NCBI GenBank assembly: GCA_020354665.1 | Contig: CP070653.1 | Span: 3,002,411 to 3,054,631 of the forward strand | Reading direction: 5' to 3' | Length of the DNA stretch: 52,221 bases | Source of the DNA: Burkholderiales bacterium | Lineage (GTDB): Bacteria > Pseudomonadota > Gammaproteobacteria > Burkholderiales > Burkholderiaceae_C | In this document: positions 1 through 8,600 of the stretch, one piece after another | Layout of the letters: each line of letters starts with the position of its first letter | Numbering within the stretch: position 1 is the stretch's first letter | Made by a program: the position numbers and the translations under genes | The notes under the pieces: model-generated | The model's database searches: none | Told to the model about the DNA's origin: nothing | The model's input: only the letters and a program-made list of their open reading frames with translations

Positions 1-125
1 ACGTCGGTCGGCGATTCGCTGATGACCTTGAGAATCTCGGCGGTCGCCGTCTGCCGCTCGAGCGCTTCCTTGGTCTCGTTGATCAGGCGCACGTTCTCGA
101 TCGCGATCGCCGCCTGATCGGCGAA
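1..125. repeat. Direct repeat copy A (GAF linker), partner at 523-647
   Basis: This 125-base stretch matches 523-647 with about eight mismatches by my count, at a spacing of 522 bases (174 codons). It encodes the end of one GAF domain and the linker into the next. The flanking GAF sequences are less alike, so the linker is either under stronger constraint or recently homogenised. Confidence 0.85.
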
Positions 126-2204
126 CGTCGTCAGCAGCATTTCGTGGACCGGCGGCACCGGCCCCGGTTCGGACCACGCGACGACGATCGCGCCGAGGAT
201 CCTGCCCTCGCGCATCAGCGGGATGCCCAGCATGCGCCGCCAGCCGTCGCTCCGCGAATTGTCTGCAAAGCGGCGGTCGTAGTCGGGATCCTGCAGCGTG
301 TCTTCAATGCGAACGATCGATCGTTCCAGAATCACGCGTCCGGACACCTGCGAACGGTCGGGCCGCATCGGGTACTTCCTAGCCGTGATGGCGACCCCTT
401 CCGGTGCGACGTTGTGGGTCGCTACCCAATGCAGCTGCTCGCCGTCGTAGCGGAACAGATTGGCGAACAGGCAGTCGCACAGCGGCACGGCGCGCCGCAC
501 GATGGTGTCGAACACCGGCTGCACGTCGGTCGGCGATTCGCTGATGACCTTGAGGATCTCGGCGGTCGCCGTCTGCCGTTCGAGCGCCTCCTTGGTCTCG
601 TTGATCAGGCGCACGTTCTCGATCGCAATGACCGCCTGGTCGGCAAAGGTCCTCAGCAGGTCGACCTGCCGCTGCGGCGTCTTTCCCGGGTCGGGCCAGG
701 CGACCACAATCGCGCCGACCGGGGCGCCCTCCCGCAGCAACGGCGCCCCCAACATGCGCCGCCACTGCCCGCGGCGTGCAAGCCCCTGGTCATAGCCGGG
801 GTCTGCCAGCGTGTCTTCTTCGAGTTGAACGCGCCCCGACAGGATGACCCGTCCGCTCATCATCTGCGGATTCGGCGGACCCGGGTACAGGCGGCGCGAA
901 TCCTCGAGCGCCTCGGGCGGCCAGTTGCGCGTCGCCACCATGTGCACGAGGCCCGCGTCGTAGCGGAAGACCGCCGCCAGCGGCTGATCGAACAGGCGCG
1001 AAGCACTGTCCAGGATCGTTTCGAAGACGGGCGCGACATCGGTCGGCGACTCGCTGATCACGCGCAGCACGCCGCTGATCGCGGTCTGGTAGTCCAGCGC
1101 CTCGCTGAGTTCGGCGGTTCGCTGCTCGACCTTGCGCTCGAGCCCTGCGTAGGAGGCCTTGAGCTCCGAGCCCATCTTGTTGAACTGCTCGGCCAGCGCC
1201 TCCAGCTCGTCGCCGGTGGTGACCTCGATGCGCTTGTCGAGGTCCCCCGCGCCGATCTTTGCGGCGCCTTCCTGAATCGCACGGATCGGGCGCACCAGCG
1301 CGCGCGCAAGAAAGAAGCTCGCGGCCATGGCGATCACCAGGCCTGCAGCCAGCAAGCCTGCCATGCGCAGCACCGACGCATACAACGGCGCGAACGCCTC
1401 GGCCCGTGGTGATTCGACGAACACCGTCCAGTTGAGCGCCGGGATGCGCGCGTGTGCGGTCAGCACCTCCTGGCCCGCGAGGTCGCGCGAAACCGGGACT
1501 CCATGCGCGTCGGGTGTGTCGAGCTCCGCCACGTGCGACAGCGACTTCAGGTCGGTCTTCTTCAGCACCAGGCTGATGTCGGGATGCGCGATCAGCGTGC
1601 CGGTCGAATCGACGACGTACGCCAGCCCGCCGACGCCGATCCTGATGCGCGAGACGACGTCCCAGACGAACTTCAGGTTCACGTCGACCATCGTCACGCC
1701 GCCATCGCCGGAAGCGCGCGCAATCGTCATGTACGGCTCGGTGCCTTTGCGGAAGCGCACCGGCCCGAAGTACGTTCGGCGGGCCTTCGCGGTCTGGAAC
1801 GACGGCTCCTGCGACAGGTCGGTGCCGGCGGCCACCGCGTCCATCGCCAGGCGCGAGACCCGCAGCTTCTCGCGCCCGTCACCATCGATCCACACCACTT
1901 CGGTGATCGCCGGCACCTGGCGCAGCAGCTTGAGGTACTCGATGCGACGTTGTTCGACCGGGTCGCCGGCCGCATCGAGCCGTGGAAACGCCGTCCACCC
2001 GAGCTGGTGCTCGATGTCGAGGATGTAGCGCTCGATCCGCGTTGCCGCGCCCTGCGCCTTCTCGACCTGCAGCGCGACCAGGTTGGCCTGGTTCTCGCGC
2101 CACGAGAAATACAGGCTGATCGCGCCGCTGGCGATCAGCATGCCGGCCACCAGCGCGATGATGAGCGCGGCGTACTTCGGGAACAGTCGGCGGCGCGATT
2201 TCAT
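1..2204 (-). CDS. Membrane sensor with Cache, HAMP and tandem GAF domains (3' end outside window)
   Basis: The frame is open from an ATG at 2204 to the left edge, so about 734 residues are visible and the C-terminus is missing. A transmembrane helix at about residues 11-35 is followed by a periplasmic double-Cache-like region (about 40-283), a second helix (about 283-303), a HAMP domain with the typical LVRPIRAIQEG opening (about 303-355), a short coiled segment, and two GAF domains (about 385-535 and 560-710). Each GAF is bounded by a linker reading ISESPTDV. This layout is known for histidine kinases, diguanylate cyclases and class III nucleotide cyclases, so an output domain probably lies beyond the edge; which one cannot be told here. 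The second and third linkers are near-identical at DNA level, showing recent GAF duplication. The gene is alone on its strand here, with a long gene-free region behind its start. The architecture is clear; the ligand is unknown. Confidence 0.85.
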   Translation of the reverse strand, partial: MKSRRRLFPKYAALIIALVAGMLIASGAISLYFSWRENQANLVALQVEKAQGAATRIERYILDIEHQLGWTAFPRLDAAGDPVEQRRIEYLKLLRQVPAITEVVWIDGDGREKLRVSRLAMDAVAAGTDLSQEPSFQTAKARRTYFGPVRFRKGTEPYMTIARASGDGGVTMVDVNLKFVWDVVSRIRIGVGGLAYVVDSTGTLIAHPDISLVLKKTDLKSLSHVAELDTPDAHGVPVSRDLAGQEVLTAHARIPALNWTVFVESPRAEAFAPLYASVLRMAGLLAAGLVIAMAASFFLARALVRPIRAIQEGAAKIGAGDLDKRIEVTTGDELEALAEQFNKMGSELKASYAGLERKVEQRTAELSEALDYQTAISGVLRVISESPTDVAPVFETILDSASRLFDQPLAAVFRYDAGLVHMVATRNWPPEALEDSRRLYPGPPNPQMMSGRVILSGRVQLEEDTLADPGYDQGLARRGQWRRMLGAPLLREGAPVGAIVVAWPDPGKTPQRQVDLLRTFADQAVIAIENVRLINETKEALERQTATAEILKVISESPTDVQPVFDTIVRRAVPLCDCLFANLFRYDGEQLHWVATHNVAPEGVAITARKYPMRPDRSQVSGRVILERSIVRIEDTLQDPDYDRRFADNSRSDGWRRMLGIPLMREGRILGAIVVAWSEPGPVPPVHEMLLTTFADQAAIAIENVRLINETKEALERQTATAEILKVISESPTD
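523..647. repeat. Direct repeat copy B (GAF linker), partner at 1-125
   Basis: Second copy of the in-frame 522-base-period repeat inside the sensor gene. A more diverged related segment starts near 1036, one further GAF unit upstream (513 bases). Such repeats can recombine and change the number of GAF domains. Confidence 0.85.
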
Positions 2205-3182
2205 GAGGCAAGGCGGGCGGCTGCGCGGGCGATCCCGATTGGCGACACGGACGAAGGGCCCGGACCGCGAGTTGCACCGGTGCAAGGGCGCACCATTGTG
2301 CGGCAGCGCGCTAGCTCCCGCGGAACGACGTTGCCGCGGCGGCGCAAAGGCACCGCACGTGACTCTGCTGGCGTTGCGCGAGCGCGCGGACGATGCCGCG
2401 GGCTTTGCACGCGGCGGCTGGACGTCGGCGACCCTGCGAAAGCGTGTCGCGTCACGCGGTTCGGCGCTGTCTGGCTTCCTGTCGCCAAGCTTGTCCCGCC
2501 GGCCGACGCAGGGATCGCAACGCGTTGGTGGGGCACGCCGCAGCGCCTGACTGAATCAGACCGCGTTTCGCGGGGACCGTGACCTGCGCGTAGCGGAGAT
2601 CGCGGGCGGGGTGCGGTGCGGAGGCGCCCGGTTGCCACTTTGGCAAGTTTTATCTGGCGTTAACGCCAACAAGACCTCCTTTGATCGCATTAGAAGACGA
2701 TTAGCAACATGGGACGGGTGATTTGCACCCTGGCATGGCCGAAATTGCCAGCCTGGCGAGGCGCCGCCGCCAGCAGACCGCCGGCGGCGGGCTCGAATCG
2801 AGGTGGCCGTTGGCTACCACGCTGGCGAAGGAACTTGCCGTTGCCGCCCGCTTCTGACTTCACTGTGAGGCGCCAAGAGTCGCGCAGGTGTCCACGCCAA
2901 GCGGGGTCTGGCGGCCGGGTGCACGTGGTGTATCTGCTGCATCGACTGCGAGTGGTATTGACCCGTATGCCGCGCTGCTGTGGAACGTGGCTAAACTGGA
3001 TTGCTCAGGCTGGCGCCCGGCCCGCCCGGCTCCGGTGGCGTGAGCACCGTGGCTTTGGGAGTGTTGGGTGTCGTCGGCCTGGGTTGGCGCCGCTCGGGAT
3101 CAGCTTGCGCCTCGGCCCGGTCGGCCGGGATGCACGCTTGCCGAGACGCCCAGGGTGAGAGCAGAAAGGCCGGAGGAGTCCC
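2205..3182. other. Long gene-free region between the sensor and the glycan locus
   Basis: No convincing protein is coded here. The open frames on both strands are Arg/Pro/Ala-rich translations of GC-rich sequence with no recognisable domain and no good ribosome site. The stretch at about 2640-2720 is clearly less GC-rich than its surroundings and holds the inverted repeats described separately. Toward the right end a strong site (GGAGG near 3172) precedes the ATG at 3183. Confidence 0.6.
2632..2750. promoter_or_regulatory. Cluster of TGGCA/TGCCA-type inverted repeats, candidate operator
   Basis: Three symmetric elements lie close together: TTGCCA-CTT-TGGCAA at 2632-2646, the perfect 14-base palindrome TGGCGTTAACGCCA at 2655-2668, and TGGCA-N10-TGCCA at 2731-2750. 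They sit in a local dip of GC content between a minus-strand sensor gene and a plus-strand operon, where control sites are expected. The regulator is unknown; a LysR- or LacI-type dimer would fit the symmetry, but that is inference. Confidence 0.4.
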
Positions 3183-4397
3183 ATGCCGCAACGCCTCGAA
3201 GGCGCGCGTATCCTGATCTATAGCCACGACACGTTCGGGCTGGGTCACCTGCGCCGTTGCCGCGCGATTGCACACGCGCTCGTGGACCGCTTCAAGGGGC
3301 TGTCGGTCCTGATCCTTTCCGGCTCGCCGATCATCGGCAGCTTCGACTTCCGCGCCCGCGTCGATTTCGTCCGCATTCCGGGCGTGATCAAGCTGCACAA
3401 CGGCGAGTACGAGTCGCTCGGCCTGCACATCGACCTCGAGCAGACGATGGCGATGCGCACCGCGATCATCCGCCACACGGCGGAGGCGTTTCGTCCGCAC
3501 CTGTTCCTCGTCGACAAGGAGCCGCTGGGTCTGAAGGGCGAGGTGGTGCCGACGCTCGAGATGCTGAAGGACGCCGGCACGGGGCTCGTGCTCGGCCTGC
3601 GCGACATCATGGACGAGCCCGCGCTGCTGCTGCGGGAGTGGGAGCGCAAGCAGGTGATGCCGGCGCTTCGCGACCTCTACGACGAGATTTGGGTCTACGG
3701 CCTGGAGGCGCTCGCCGATCCGCTGGCCGGCCTCGAATGTCCGCCCGACATCGCGAACAAGATGATCTACACCGGCTACATCCGGCGCACGCTGCCGCGC
3801 GTCGACCGCAAGCCGGAGGCGCCATTCGGCGGCGAGCCGTTCGTGCTCGTCACCGTCGGCGGCGGCGGCGACGGCATGGCGGTGATCGACTGGGTTCTGT
3901 CGGCCTACGAGCACGACCCGGGGATACCGTTCAACGCGGTCGCGGTGCTCGGGCCGTTCATGACGCCGGCGCGCCAACGCGAATTCCGCCTGCGCGCCGA
4001 GCGGACCGGACGCGTGCAGACGCTGACCTTCGACAGCCGCATCGAATTGCTGATGGCGCAGGCGGCCGGCATCGTCGCGATGGGCGGCTACAACACGTTC
4101 TGCGAGATCCTGTCGCTCGACAAGCCGGCGGTGCTGGTTCCCCGCATCGCGCCGCGCCGCGAGCAGCAGCTGCGGGCCGCGCGCGCTGCCGAGATGGGGC
4201 TTGTGCGCGTGCTCGACATCGACAATGGCAACGATCCCTCGGTGATGGCCGCGGCGTTGCGCGGATTCGTCGAGCAGGCGCCCCCTTCGGCGCACGGCGG
4301 CGCGGCGATGCTCAACGGGCTGGACTCGATTGCGCGCCTCGCGGCCACTCATCTGCCGGCGCGGCGCCGCCGCGCGCGCGTGGCGGCGTACGGTTAG
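3183..4397 (+). CDS. MurG/GT28-like glycosyltransferase (COG4671-type)
   Basis: A 404-residue protein of the GT-B fold resembling the predicted glycosyltransferase family related to MurG. The N-terminus carries the glycine-rich DTFGLGHLRRC motif (about residues 11-21), which in this family forms the first nucleotide-sugar fold loop. The C-terminal half has a GGGGDG loop (about 224-229) and GGYNTFCEIL (about 301-310), the usual donor-binding segment. No signal peptide or membrane helix is visible, so it should act on the cytoplasmic side. The start is supported by GGAGG at 3172-3176. It heads a plus-strand group with a second glycosyltransferase and a deacetylase, which suggests stepwise building of a surface or storage glycan. 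The sugar donor and acceptor cannot be read from the sequence. Confidence 0.85.
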   Translation: MPQRLEGARILIYSHDTFGLGHLRRCRAIAHALVDRFKGLSVLILSGSPIIGSFDFRARVDFVRIPGVIKLHNGEYESLGLHIDLEQTMAMRTAIIRHTAEAFRPHLFLVDKEPLGLKGEVVPTLEMLKDAGTGLVLGLRDIMDEPALLLREWERKQVMPALRDLYDEIWVYGLEALADPLAGLECPPDIANKMIYTGYIRRTLPRVDRKPEAPFGGEPFVLVTVGGGGDGMAVIDWVLSAYEHDPGIPFNAVAVLGPFMTPARQREFRLRAERTGRVQTLTFDSRIELLMAQAAGIVAMGGYNTFCEILSLDKPAVLVPRIAPRREQQLRAARAAEMGLVRVLDIDNGNDPSVMAAALRGFVEQAPPSAHGGAAMLNGLDSIARLAATHLPARRRRARVAAYG

Positions 4398-4530
4398 CGG
4401 GGAGCTCGTATCGCCAACGCCGACGGTGCGCGCCCGGCGCGCATCCGCCGACGCCAGTCGGGAGCCCGAACGATGCATGTGCCGAGCGCGCATCGCCCTG
4501 TCAATTCACCCCTGCGTGCTGTGAGCCCCG

Positions 4531-5757
4531 ATGACCCCTGATACCGTCGTGAGCGGCACCCAGCCGCTGGACCGGTCGATGCGCGTGCAGCAAGCCGCGT
4601 CGCGTGCCCCGCTGCGGGTGATGTTCTGGGTCCAGCACCTGCTGGGCACCGGCCACCTGGAGCGGGTTCGGCGGATCGCCGAGGCGCTGGCCGACCGGGG
4701 CGAGATCGTCCACTTCGTGACCGGTGGCGTTCCGATCGCCGGCCGGATGCCGCGCGACGTGCACATCGTGCAGCTGCCGCCGATTCGCGTGAGCGATGTG
4801 AGCTTCAACCCGCTGCGCGACGAATTCCTGCAGCCGATCGACGAGGACTTCCGTCGGGACCGTGCCAGACGCGTGCTGGCCGCCTTCGAGGAGGCGAACC
4901 CGTCGATCGTCGTGTTCGAGACCTTCCCGTTCGGCCGCCGCAGCCTGCGCTTCGAGCTGTTCCCGCTGCTCGAGCACGTTGCGCGCACGACGCCACGGCC
5001 GCGCCTGATCGCGTCGGTGCGCGAAATCCTGCAGCTCGAGGAGGTCGCGGGCCGCGACGCCGAGGCCTGGGAGCTGGCCGATCGCTGGTTCGACGGCATC
5101 CTCGTGCACGGCGACGCCGGCTTCGCGCGTCTGGAGGAAACCTCGCCCTTCGCCGCACGCAGCCGGGTGCCGATCCATTACACGGGCTTCGTCACCGCGC
5201 CCGACACCGCGCCGCCGCGCGTGCCCCGCGACGAACAGGACGAGATCGTGGTGTCGGCCGGCGGCGGCGGCACGGGCACCCACGTGCTCGAGGCGGCGAT
5301 CCACGCCCGCAAGCTGTCGAAATGGCGCAACCTGACCTGGCGCGTGCTGGTCGGGCCCGGCGTGGCCGAGTCGCGTTATCGCGAGCTCGCCGCCCACGCC
5401 GAACCGGGCCTCGTCGTCGAGCGCAACCGGCCCGATTTCCCGGCGCTGCTTGCGCGTGCGCGCGTGTCGGTCTCGCAGGCTGGCTACAACACCGTGATGG
5501 ACGTGTTGCGCAGCGGCGCACCCGCGGTGATGGTGCCCTTCGCCGGCCGCCGCGAAACCGAACAGCGGATGCGCACCGAGCGGCTGGCCACGCTCGGCGC
5601 GATCGATCTGCTCGACGAGCGCGATCTCTCGCCGCCGGCACTCGCCGCCGCGGTCGACCGAGCCGCCGAACGGGACGAGCGCAGCGCGCTGGCATTCGAC
5701 ATGGACGGCGCGTCGGCGAGCGCCGCGCTGATCGCCACCTACGCACCCGACCGATGA
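4531..5757 (+). CDS. Second MurG-like glycosyltransferase
   Basis: A 408-residue GT-B protein, paralogous in layout to the upstream gene. It has HLLGTGHLERVRRIAEAL near residues 36-53, a GGGGTG loop near the middle, and SQAGYNTVMDVL near residue 315 followed by an APAVMVPF stretch, as in MurG-like enzymes. The first 30 or so residues are not conserved in character, and a second ATG at 4579 is a possible start; the ribosome site before 4531 is weak. It lies 133 bases after the first glycosyltransferase, and its TGA overlaps the ATG of the deacetylase by four bases (ATGA at 5754-5757), so these two are translationally coupled. Probably cytoplasmic; substrate unknown. Confidence 0.82.
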   Translation: MTPDTVVSGTQPLDRSMRVQQAASRAPLRVMFWVQHLLGTGHLERVRRIAEALADRGEIVHFVTGGVPIAGRMPRDVHIVQLPPIRVSDVSFNPLRDEFLQPIDEDFRRDRARRVLAAFEEANPSIVVFETFPFGRRSLRFELFPLLEHVARTTPRPRLIASVREILQLEEVAGRDAEAWELADRWFDGILVHGDAGFARLEETSPFAARSRVPIHYTGFVTAPDTAPPRVPRDEQDEIVVSAGGGGTGTHVLEAAIHARKLSKWRNLTWRVLVGPGVAESRYRELAAHAEPGLVVERNRPDFPALLARARVSVSQAGYNTVMDVLRSGAPAVMVPFAGRRETEQRMRTERLATLGAIDLLDERDLSPPALAAAVDRAAERDERSALAFDMDGASASAALIATYAPDR

Positions 5758-6512
5758 GTCTGGACGCGCTGATCGCAGAGCTCGACGGCTGGGCCAGCGC
5801 GGGCCGGCGGGCGACGCTCTGGCTGCGAGACGACGATGCCTGCGCGCCGACGCCGGCGCTCGAGCGACTGGTCTTCGCGTCGACCGCATACGATGTTCCG
5901 ATCGCGCTGGCAACGATCCCGGCGCGGCTCGACCTGCGTCTTTGCGACGCGCTCGCACGGGCACCGCGCGTGACGGTGCTGCAGCACGGCTTTGCGCATC
6001 TGAACCATGCGCCCGAAGGATTCCGGTCCGCCGAGCTGGGCGCCAACCGGCCCATGCCGGCGATCATCGACGAGCTGGAGCAAGGCCAGCGCACGCTGCG
6101 CGAGGCGTTCGGTGCGCGGTTTCTGCCGGTGCTCGTGCCGCCATGGAATCGCATTGCGCCCGAAGTCGTCGAGCGCCTTCCCGGTGCGGGCTTTTGCGGC
6201 GTCTCGGTATTCGCGCCGCGGCCATCGCCGCAGGCGGCGCCGGGGCTTCGCTGCTGCAACGCCCATGTCGACCTGATCGGGTGGCGGCGCGGCCGTGTAT
6301 TCGTCGGCGACGACGCGGCGGCAGCGCGCATCGCCCACCACCTGTGCGAACGGCGCGCGGGCCGCTGCGACGCCGATGAGCCGACGGGCATTCTCACGCA
6401 TCACCTCGTCACCGACGACGGCGCGTGGGCGTTCCTCGACGTGCTGTTTGCAGCGACGCGCGCGCACCCCGCCGCGCAATGGCTGGACAGCGAGACGATC
6501 TTCTGCCGCTGA
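5754..6512 (+). CDS. Polysaccharide deacetylase-like (NodB-fold) protein
   Basis: A 252-residue protein beginning at the ATG overlapping the previous stop. The segment WLRDDDACAP near residues 22-31 supplies the acidic cluster, and QHGFAHLNHA near residues 76-85 supplies the paired histidines used by NodB-family (carbohydrate esterase 4) enzymes to hold a metal; a later PPWNRIAPEV segment matches the usual PxxR(x)NxxV position. The fold is therefore a TIM-barrel-like deacetylase without signal peptide, implying a cytoplasmic substrate such as a glycolipid or nucleotide-linked precursor. It is the last gene of the three-gene group and faces a minus-strand methyltransferase 41 bases away. The assignment to the superfamily is fairly secure; the actual substrate is not. 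Confidence 0.75.
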   Translation: MSLDALIAELDGWASAGRRATLWLRDDDACAPTPALERLVFASTAYDVPIALATIPARLDLRLCDALARAPRVTVLQHGFAHLNHAPEGFRSAELGANRPMPAIIDELEQGQRTLREAFGARFLPVLVPPWNRIAPEVVERLPGAGFCGVSVFAPRPSPQAAPGLRCCNAHVDLIGWRRGRVFVGDDAAAARIAHHLCERRAGRCDADEPTGILTHHLVTDDGAWAFLDVLFAATRAHPAAQWLDSETIFCR

Positions 6513-6553
6513 GCCGGCGAGCGCCGGCACGCCCCGTCCGGCGCCGCCCTGGC

Positions 6554-7228
6554 CTACTTGCGGCCGATCAGCATGAAGCGGCGATACCGCTTGGTGGGCA
6601 GCGTGCCCGCATACAACAGCGGTCGCAACGGAGCCTGCGCCCGGAAGGCTTCAAGGTCGGACACGCAGTTCACGTGCCCCGCGACGCCGCGGTAATCGTT
6701 GGACTGCAGCACGACGAGCTGGCCCTGCGGCAAGCGCGCGAACCAGTCGCCGAACGCCGCGATGTGCTCGCACGACGTGTTCACGACCACGTCGGGCGAC
6801 TCGACGTCGGTCCCCGACGCGATCGGCGGATAGTCGCGAAGCAGCATGTCGCCGGTCTCGGCGACGAAGCGGCCCGAGCGGACGTGGGTGGCGTTGAGCG
6901 ACTCGGCGATCGCCGCACAGCGCGGGTCGATGTCGACGCTGACGACGCGCCGGATCGCCAGGCGCGGATCGTGCAACAGCATCGCGCCCAGTACGCCGAA
7001 CCAGCCGCCGAGAATCGTGATCGTGCCGAAGCGCTCCCCCGCGGCTTCGCGCAGGCGGTCGACAAGCCACCGTTTCGACGCGACCTGGTTGCGATTGAGC
7101 GCGTTGCCCAGGTCGGGCGCCGGAAAGCGCGCGACGGTTGCGCGCAGGTCCGCGACGAACGGACTCGCGAACCACGCAGCGAGCCCCTCGAGCATGTCGC
7201 CGTAGTATTCGTCGGGGTCGATCGGCAT
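6554..7228 (-). CDS. Class I SAM-dependent methyltransferase-like protein
   Basis: A 224-residue protein read from the ATG at 7228 (a further in-frame ATG lies at 7288, but the extra 20 residues look non-coding and the ribosome sites are weak for both). A Rossmann-like core is visible: TILGGWFGVLGAML forms the glycine-rich SAM loop, VVSVDIDPRC is the acidic motif II, and VVNTSCEHI is a motif-IV-like segment. A conserved-looking NRNQVASKRW sits before the SAM fold. It resembles uncharacterised stand-alone methyltransferases rather than a named enzyme. It lies between the glycosyltransferase group and the cyclic-nucleotide-binding gene, so glycan or lipid methylation is possible but unproven. 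Confidence 0.7.
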   Translation of the reverse strand: MPIDPDEYYGDMLEGLAAWFASPFVADLRATVARFPAPDLGNALNRNQVASKRWLVDRLREAAGERFGTITILGGWFGVLGAMLLHDPRLAIRRVVSVDIDPRCAAIAESLNATHVRSGRFVAETGDMLLRDYPPIASGTDVESPDVVVNTSCEHIAAFGDWFARLPQGQLVVLQSNDYRGVAGHVNCVSDLEAFRAQAPLRPLLYAGTLPTKRYRRFMLIGRK

Positions 7229-7409
7229 CCGATTCTTGCTCTGTGCTGCGGCGAGCGTGCAGCATAGCAGCCACGGGGTCGCCCGCACGGGCGGGGATAT
7301 ACCGGTTCCTGCGCCGCGGGCGTATCGTTGGATAATCGATGGCCATTCGGGGCAGGAGAGCCGTTGCGGCGGTCAACGCCGGATCGAAACGTCGGATGCG
7401 GAAACTGCG

Positions 7410-7916
7410 ATGCACATCGAAGACATAGCGGCCATGCTCGGCCGCGTGCCGATGTTGGCGAAGCTCGACCCGACGCGCATCAAGCTGCTTGCGTTCACGG
7501 GCCAGTTGCAGCGCTTTTCCCCCGGCGAGTATCTGATGCGCGAGGGTGATTCGTCGGATTGCACGTTCCTGATTCTCGTGGGCGGCGTCGACGCCGTTGT
7601 CGATAGCGCCAAGGGCGAGATCCTCCTCACGCGCGCCGGTCCGAACGACATGGTCGGCGAGATGGGCGTGCTGATGAACGTGCCCCGCACGGCGGGGGTT
7701 CGTGCGAACAGCGATGTCCAGGCGCTGCGCATCACGGCGAAGATGTTCCTGCGGCTCGTCTCGGAGAGCCCCGAGGTCGCGCTCGACGTGATGCGCACGC
7801 TCGCCGAGCGCGTGCTGCTCAACTCGCGTCAGGTGGAGCGCTTGCACCGCGAGCTGGACCAGGCCGCGGCTCAGCAAGTACGCTACGGGATGGACACGGC
7901 CAGCGATTCGAGCTGA
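7410..7916 (+). CDS. Cyclic-nucleotide-binding (Crp/cNMP-fold) domain protein
   Basis: A 168-residue protein that is almost entirely one cNMP-binding beta-roll. Signs are FSPGEYLMREGDSSD (about residues 34-48), the LILVGGVDAVV strand, and the phosphate-cassette-like segment VGEMGVLMNVPRTAGVRA, which has the Gly-Glu pair and an Arg at the expected places. There is no helix-turn-helix after it, only a short helical tail, so it is not a Crp-type transcription factor; it is more likely a regulatory subunit acting through protein contact. The start at 7410 is chosen because the upstream frame is not domain-like. It is read divergently from the methyltransferase and convergently to the phosphatase. 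Its presence inside a glycan locus suggests control of synthesis or export by cAMP or c-di-GMP, which is inference. Confidence 0.8.
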   Translation: MHIEDIAAMLGRVPMLAKLDPTRIKLLAFTGQLQRFSPGEYLMREGDSSDCTFLILVGGVDAVVDSAKGEILLTRAGPNDMVGEMGVLMNVPRTAGVRANSDVQALRITAKMFLRLVSESPEVALDVMRTLAERVLLNSRQVERLHRELDQAAAQQVRYGMDTASDSS

Positions 7917-7967
7917 GCCTGCGATTGCGCAAGCCTGTTACCGCGGTCGCGAAGCGGGCGCCGGCGG

Positions 7968-8600
7968 TTACGCTGCCGGCGGTCGAGCCGGCGCGATGGG
8001 GGCGGTGAGATCAGGCTGTGCGCGCAGCGGCACGTTCCATGCGGTCGCGTACACGGCGCCGGTCGGTGCGACCTCCATCAGATGCGCGCAATCCCGGGCC
8101 AGCCGGACCGGCGGCTTGCCGAGCATCTGCCAGCCGGTGAGCTGTGCCAGCAGCGCGCGCAGCACGCCGTTGTGCGTCACCGCAACGATCGGGCCGGCCT
8201 CGCCCGCGATCCGCGCGAACCATCGGGTCACGCGGCGCTGAACGTCGCGCGGGCTCTCGCCGCCGGGCGGGCGGAAATCGAGCCCGCGCGCTTCGGCCGC
8301 AGCAAAGGCCGCGCCGACCGTCTCTCGCAACGAGGTAAAGGTTTCGCCTTCCCACTGGCCCCAGTCCATCTCGACGAGGTCGGGTTCGATGGCCGGTGCC
8401 GCGCCAGCGAGAAGCTGCGCCGTCTCGGCGGCCCGCGCCAGCGGGCTCGCAACGAAGCGCGCGCTTGCGAGATCGGCGGGCAGGCACCACGCGCGGACCT
8501 GCGCGCGGCCGGCCGCCGAAAGCGGCACGTCGGCTCGTCCTTGCAGGCGGCGTGCGTCGTTCCACTCGGTGCGGCCGTGCCGCAGCAACGCGACGATCAT
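7968..8600 (-). CDS. Histidine phosphatase family protein
   Basis: A 210-residue phosphoglycerate-mutase-like phosphatase. The catalytic LLRHGRTEWN motif is at residues 5-14, the second arginine segment ASPLARAAETA lies near residues 51-61, the acid/base glutamate occurs in the EMDWGQWEG segment, and the second catalytic histidine is in VTHNGVL near residue 145. These are all of the residues the family needs, so it should be active. The ATG at 8600 overlaps the TGA of the upstream glycosyltransferase (ATGA, 8597-8600), making it the last gene of a three-gene minus-strand operon. In that setting it may dephosphorylate a sugar phosphate or a lipid-linked intermediate; relatives also include CobC and GpmB, so the substrate is open. 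Confidence 0.88.
   Translation of the reverse strand: MIVALLRHGRTEWNDARRLQGRADVPLSAAGRAQVRAWCLPADLASARFVASPLARAAETAQLLAGAAPAIEPDLVEMDWGQWEGETFTSLRETVGAAFAAAEARGLDFRPPGGESPRDVQRRVTRWFARIAGEAGPIVAVTHNGVLRALLAQLTGWQMLGKPPVRLARDCAHLMEVAPTGAVYATAWNVPLRAQPDLTAPIAPARPPAA

Noticed and set aside
2731-2750. Possible sigma-54 promoter (TGGCAT ... TTGCC)
   Set aside because: The spacing between the two elements is 8 bases instead of 5, so it does not fit; the symmetric repeat is the better reading.
2709-3158. 149-codon plus-strand frame in the gene-free region
   Set aside because: No domain, no ribosome site and an Arg/Pro/Gly-rich composition. I consider it non-coding.
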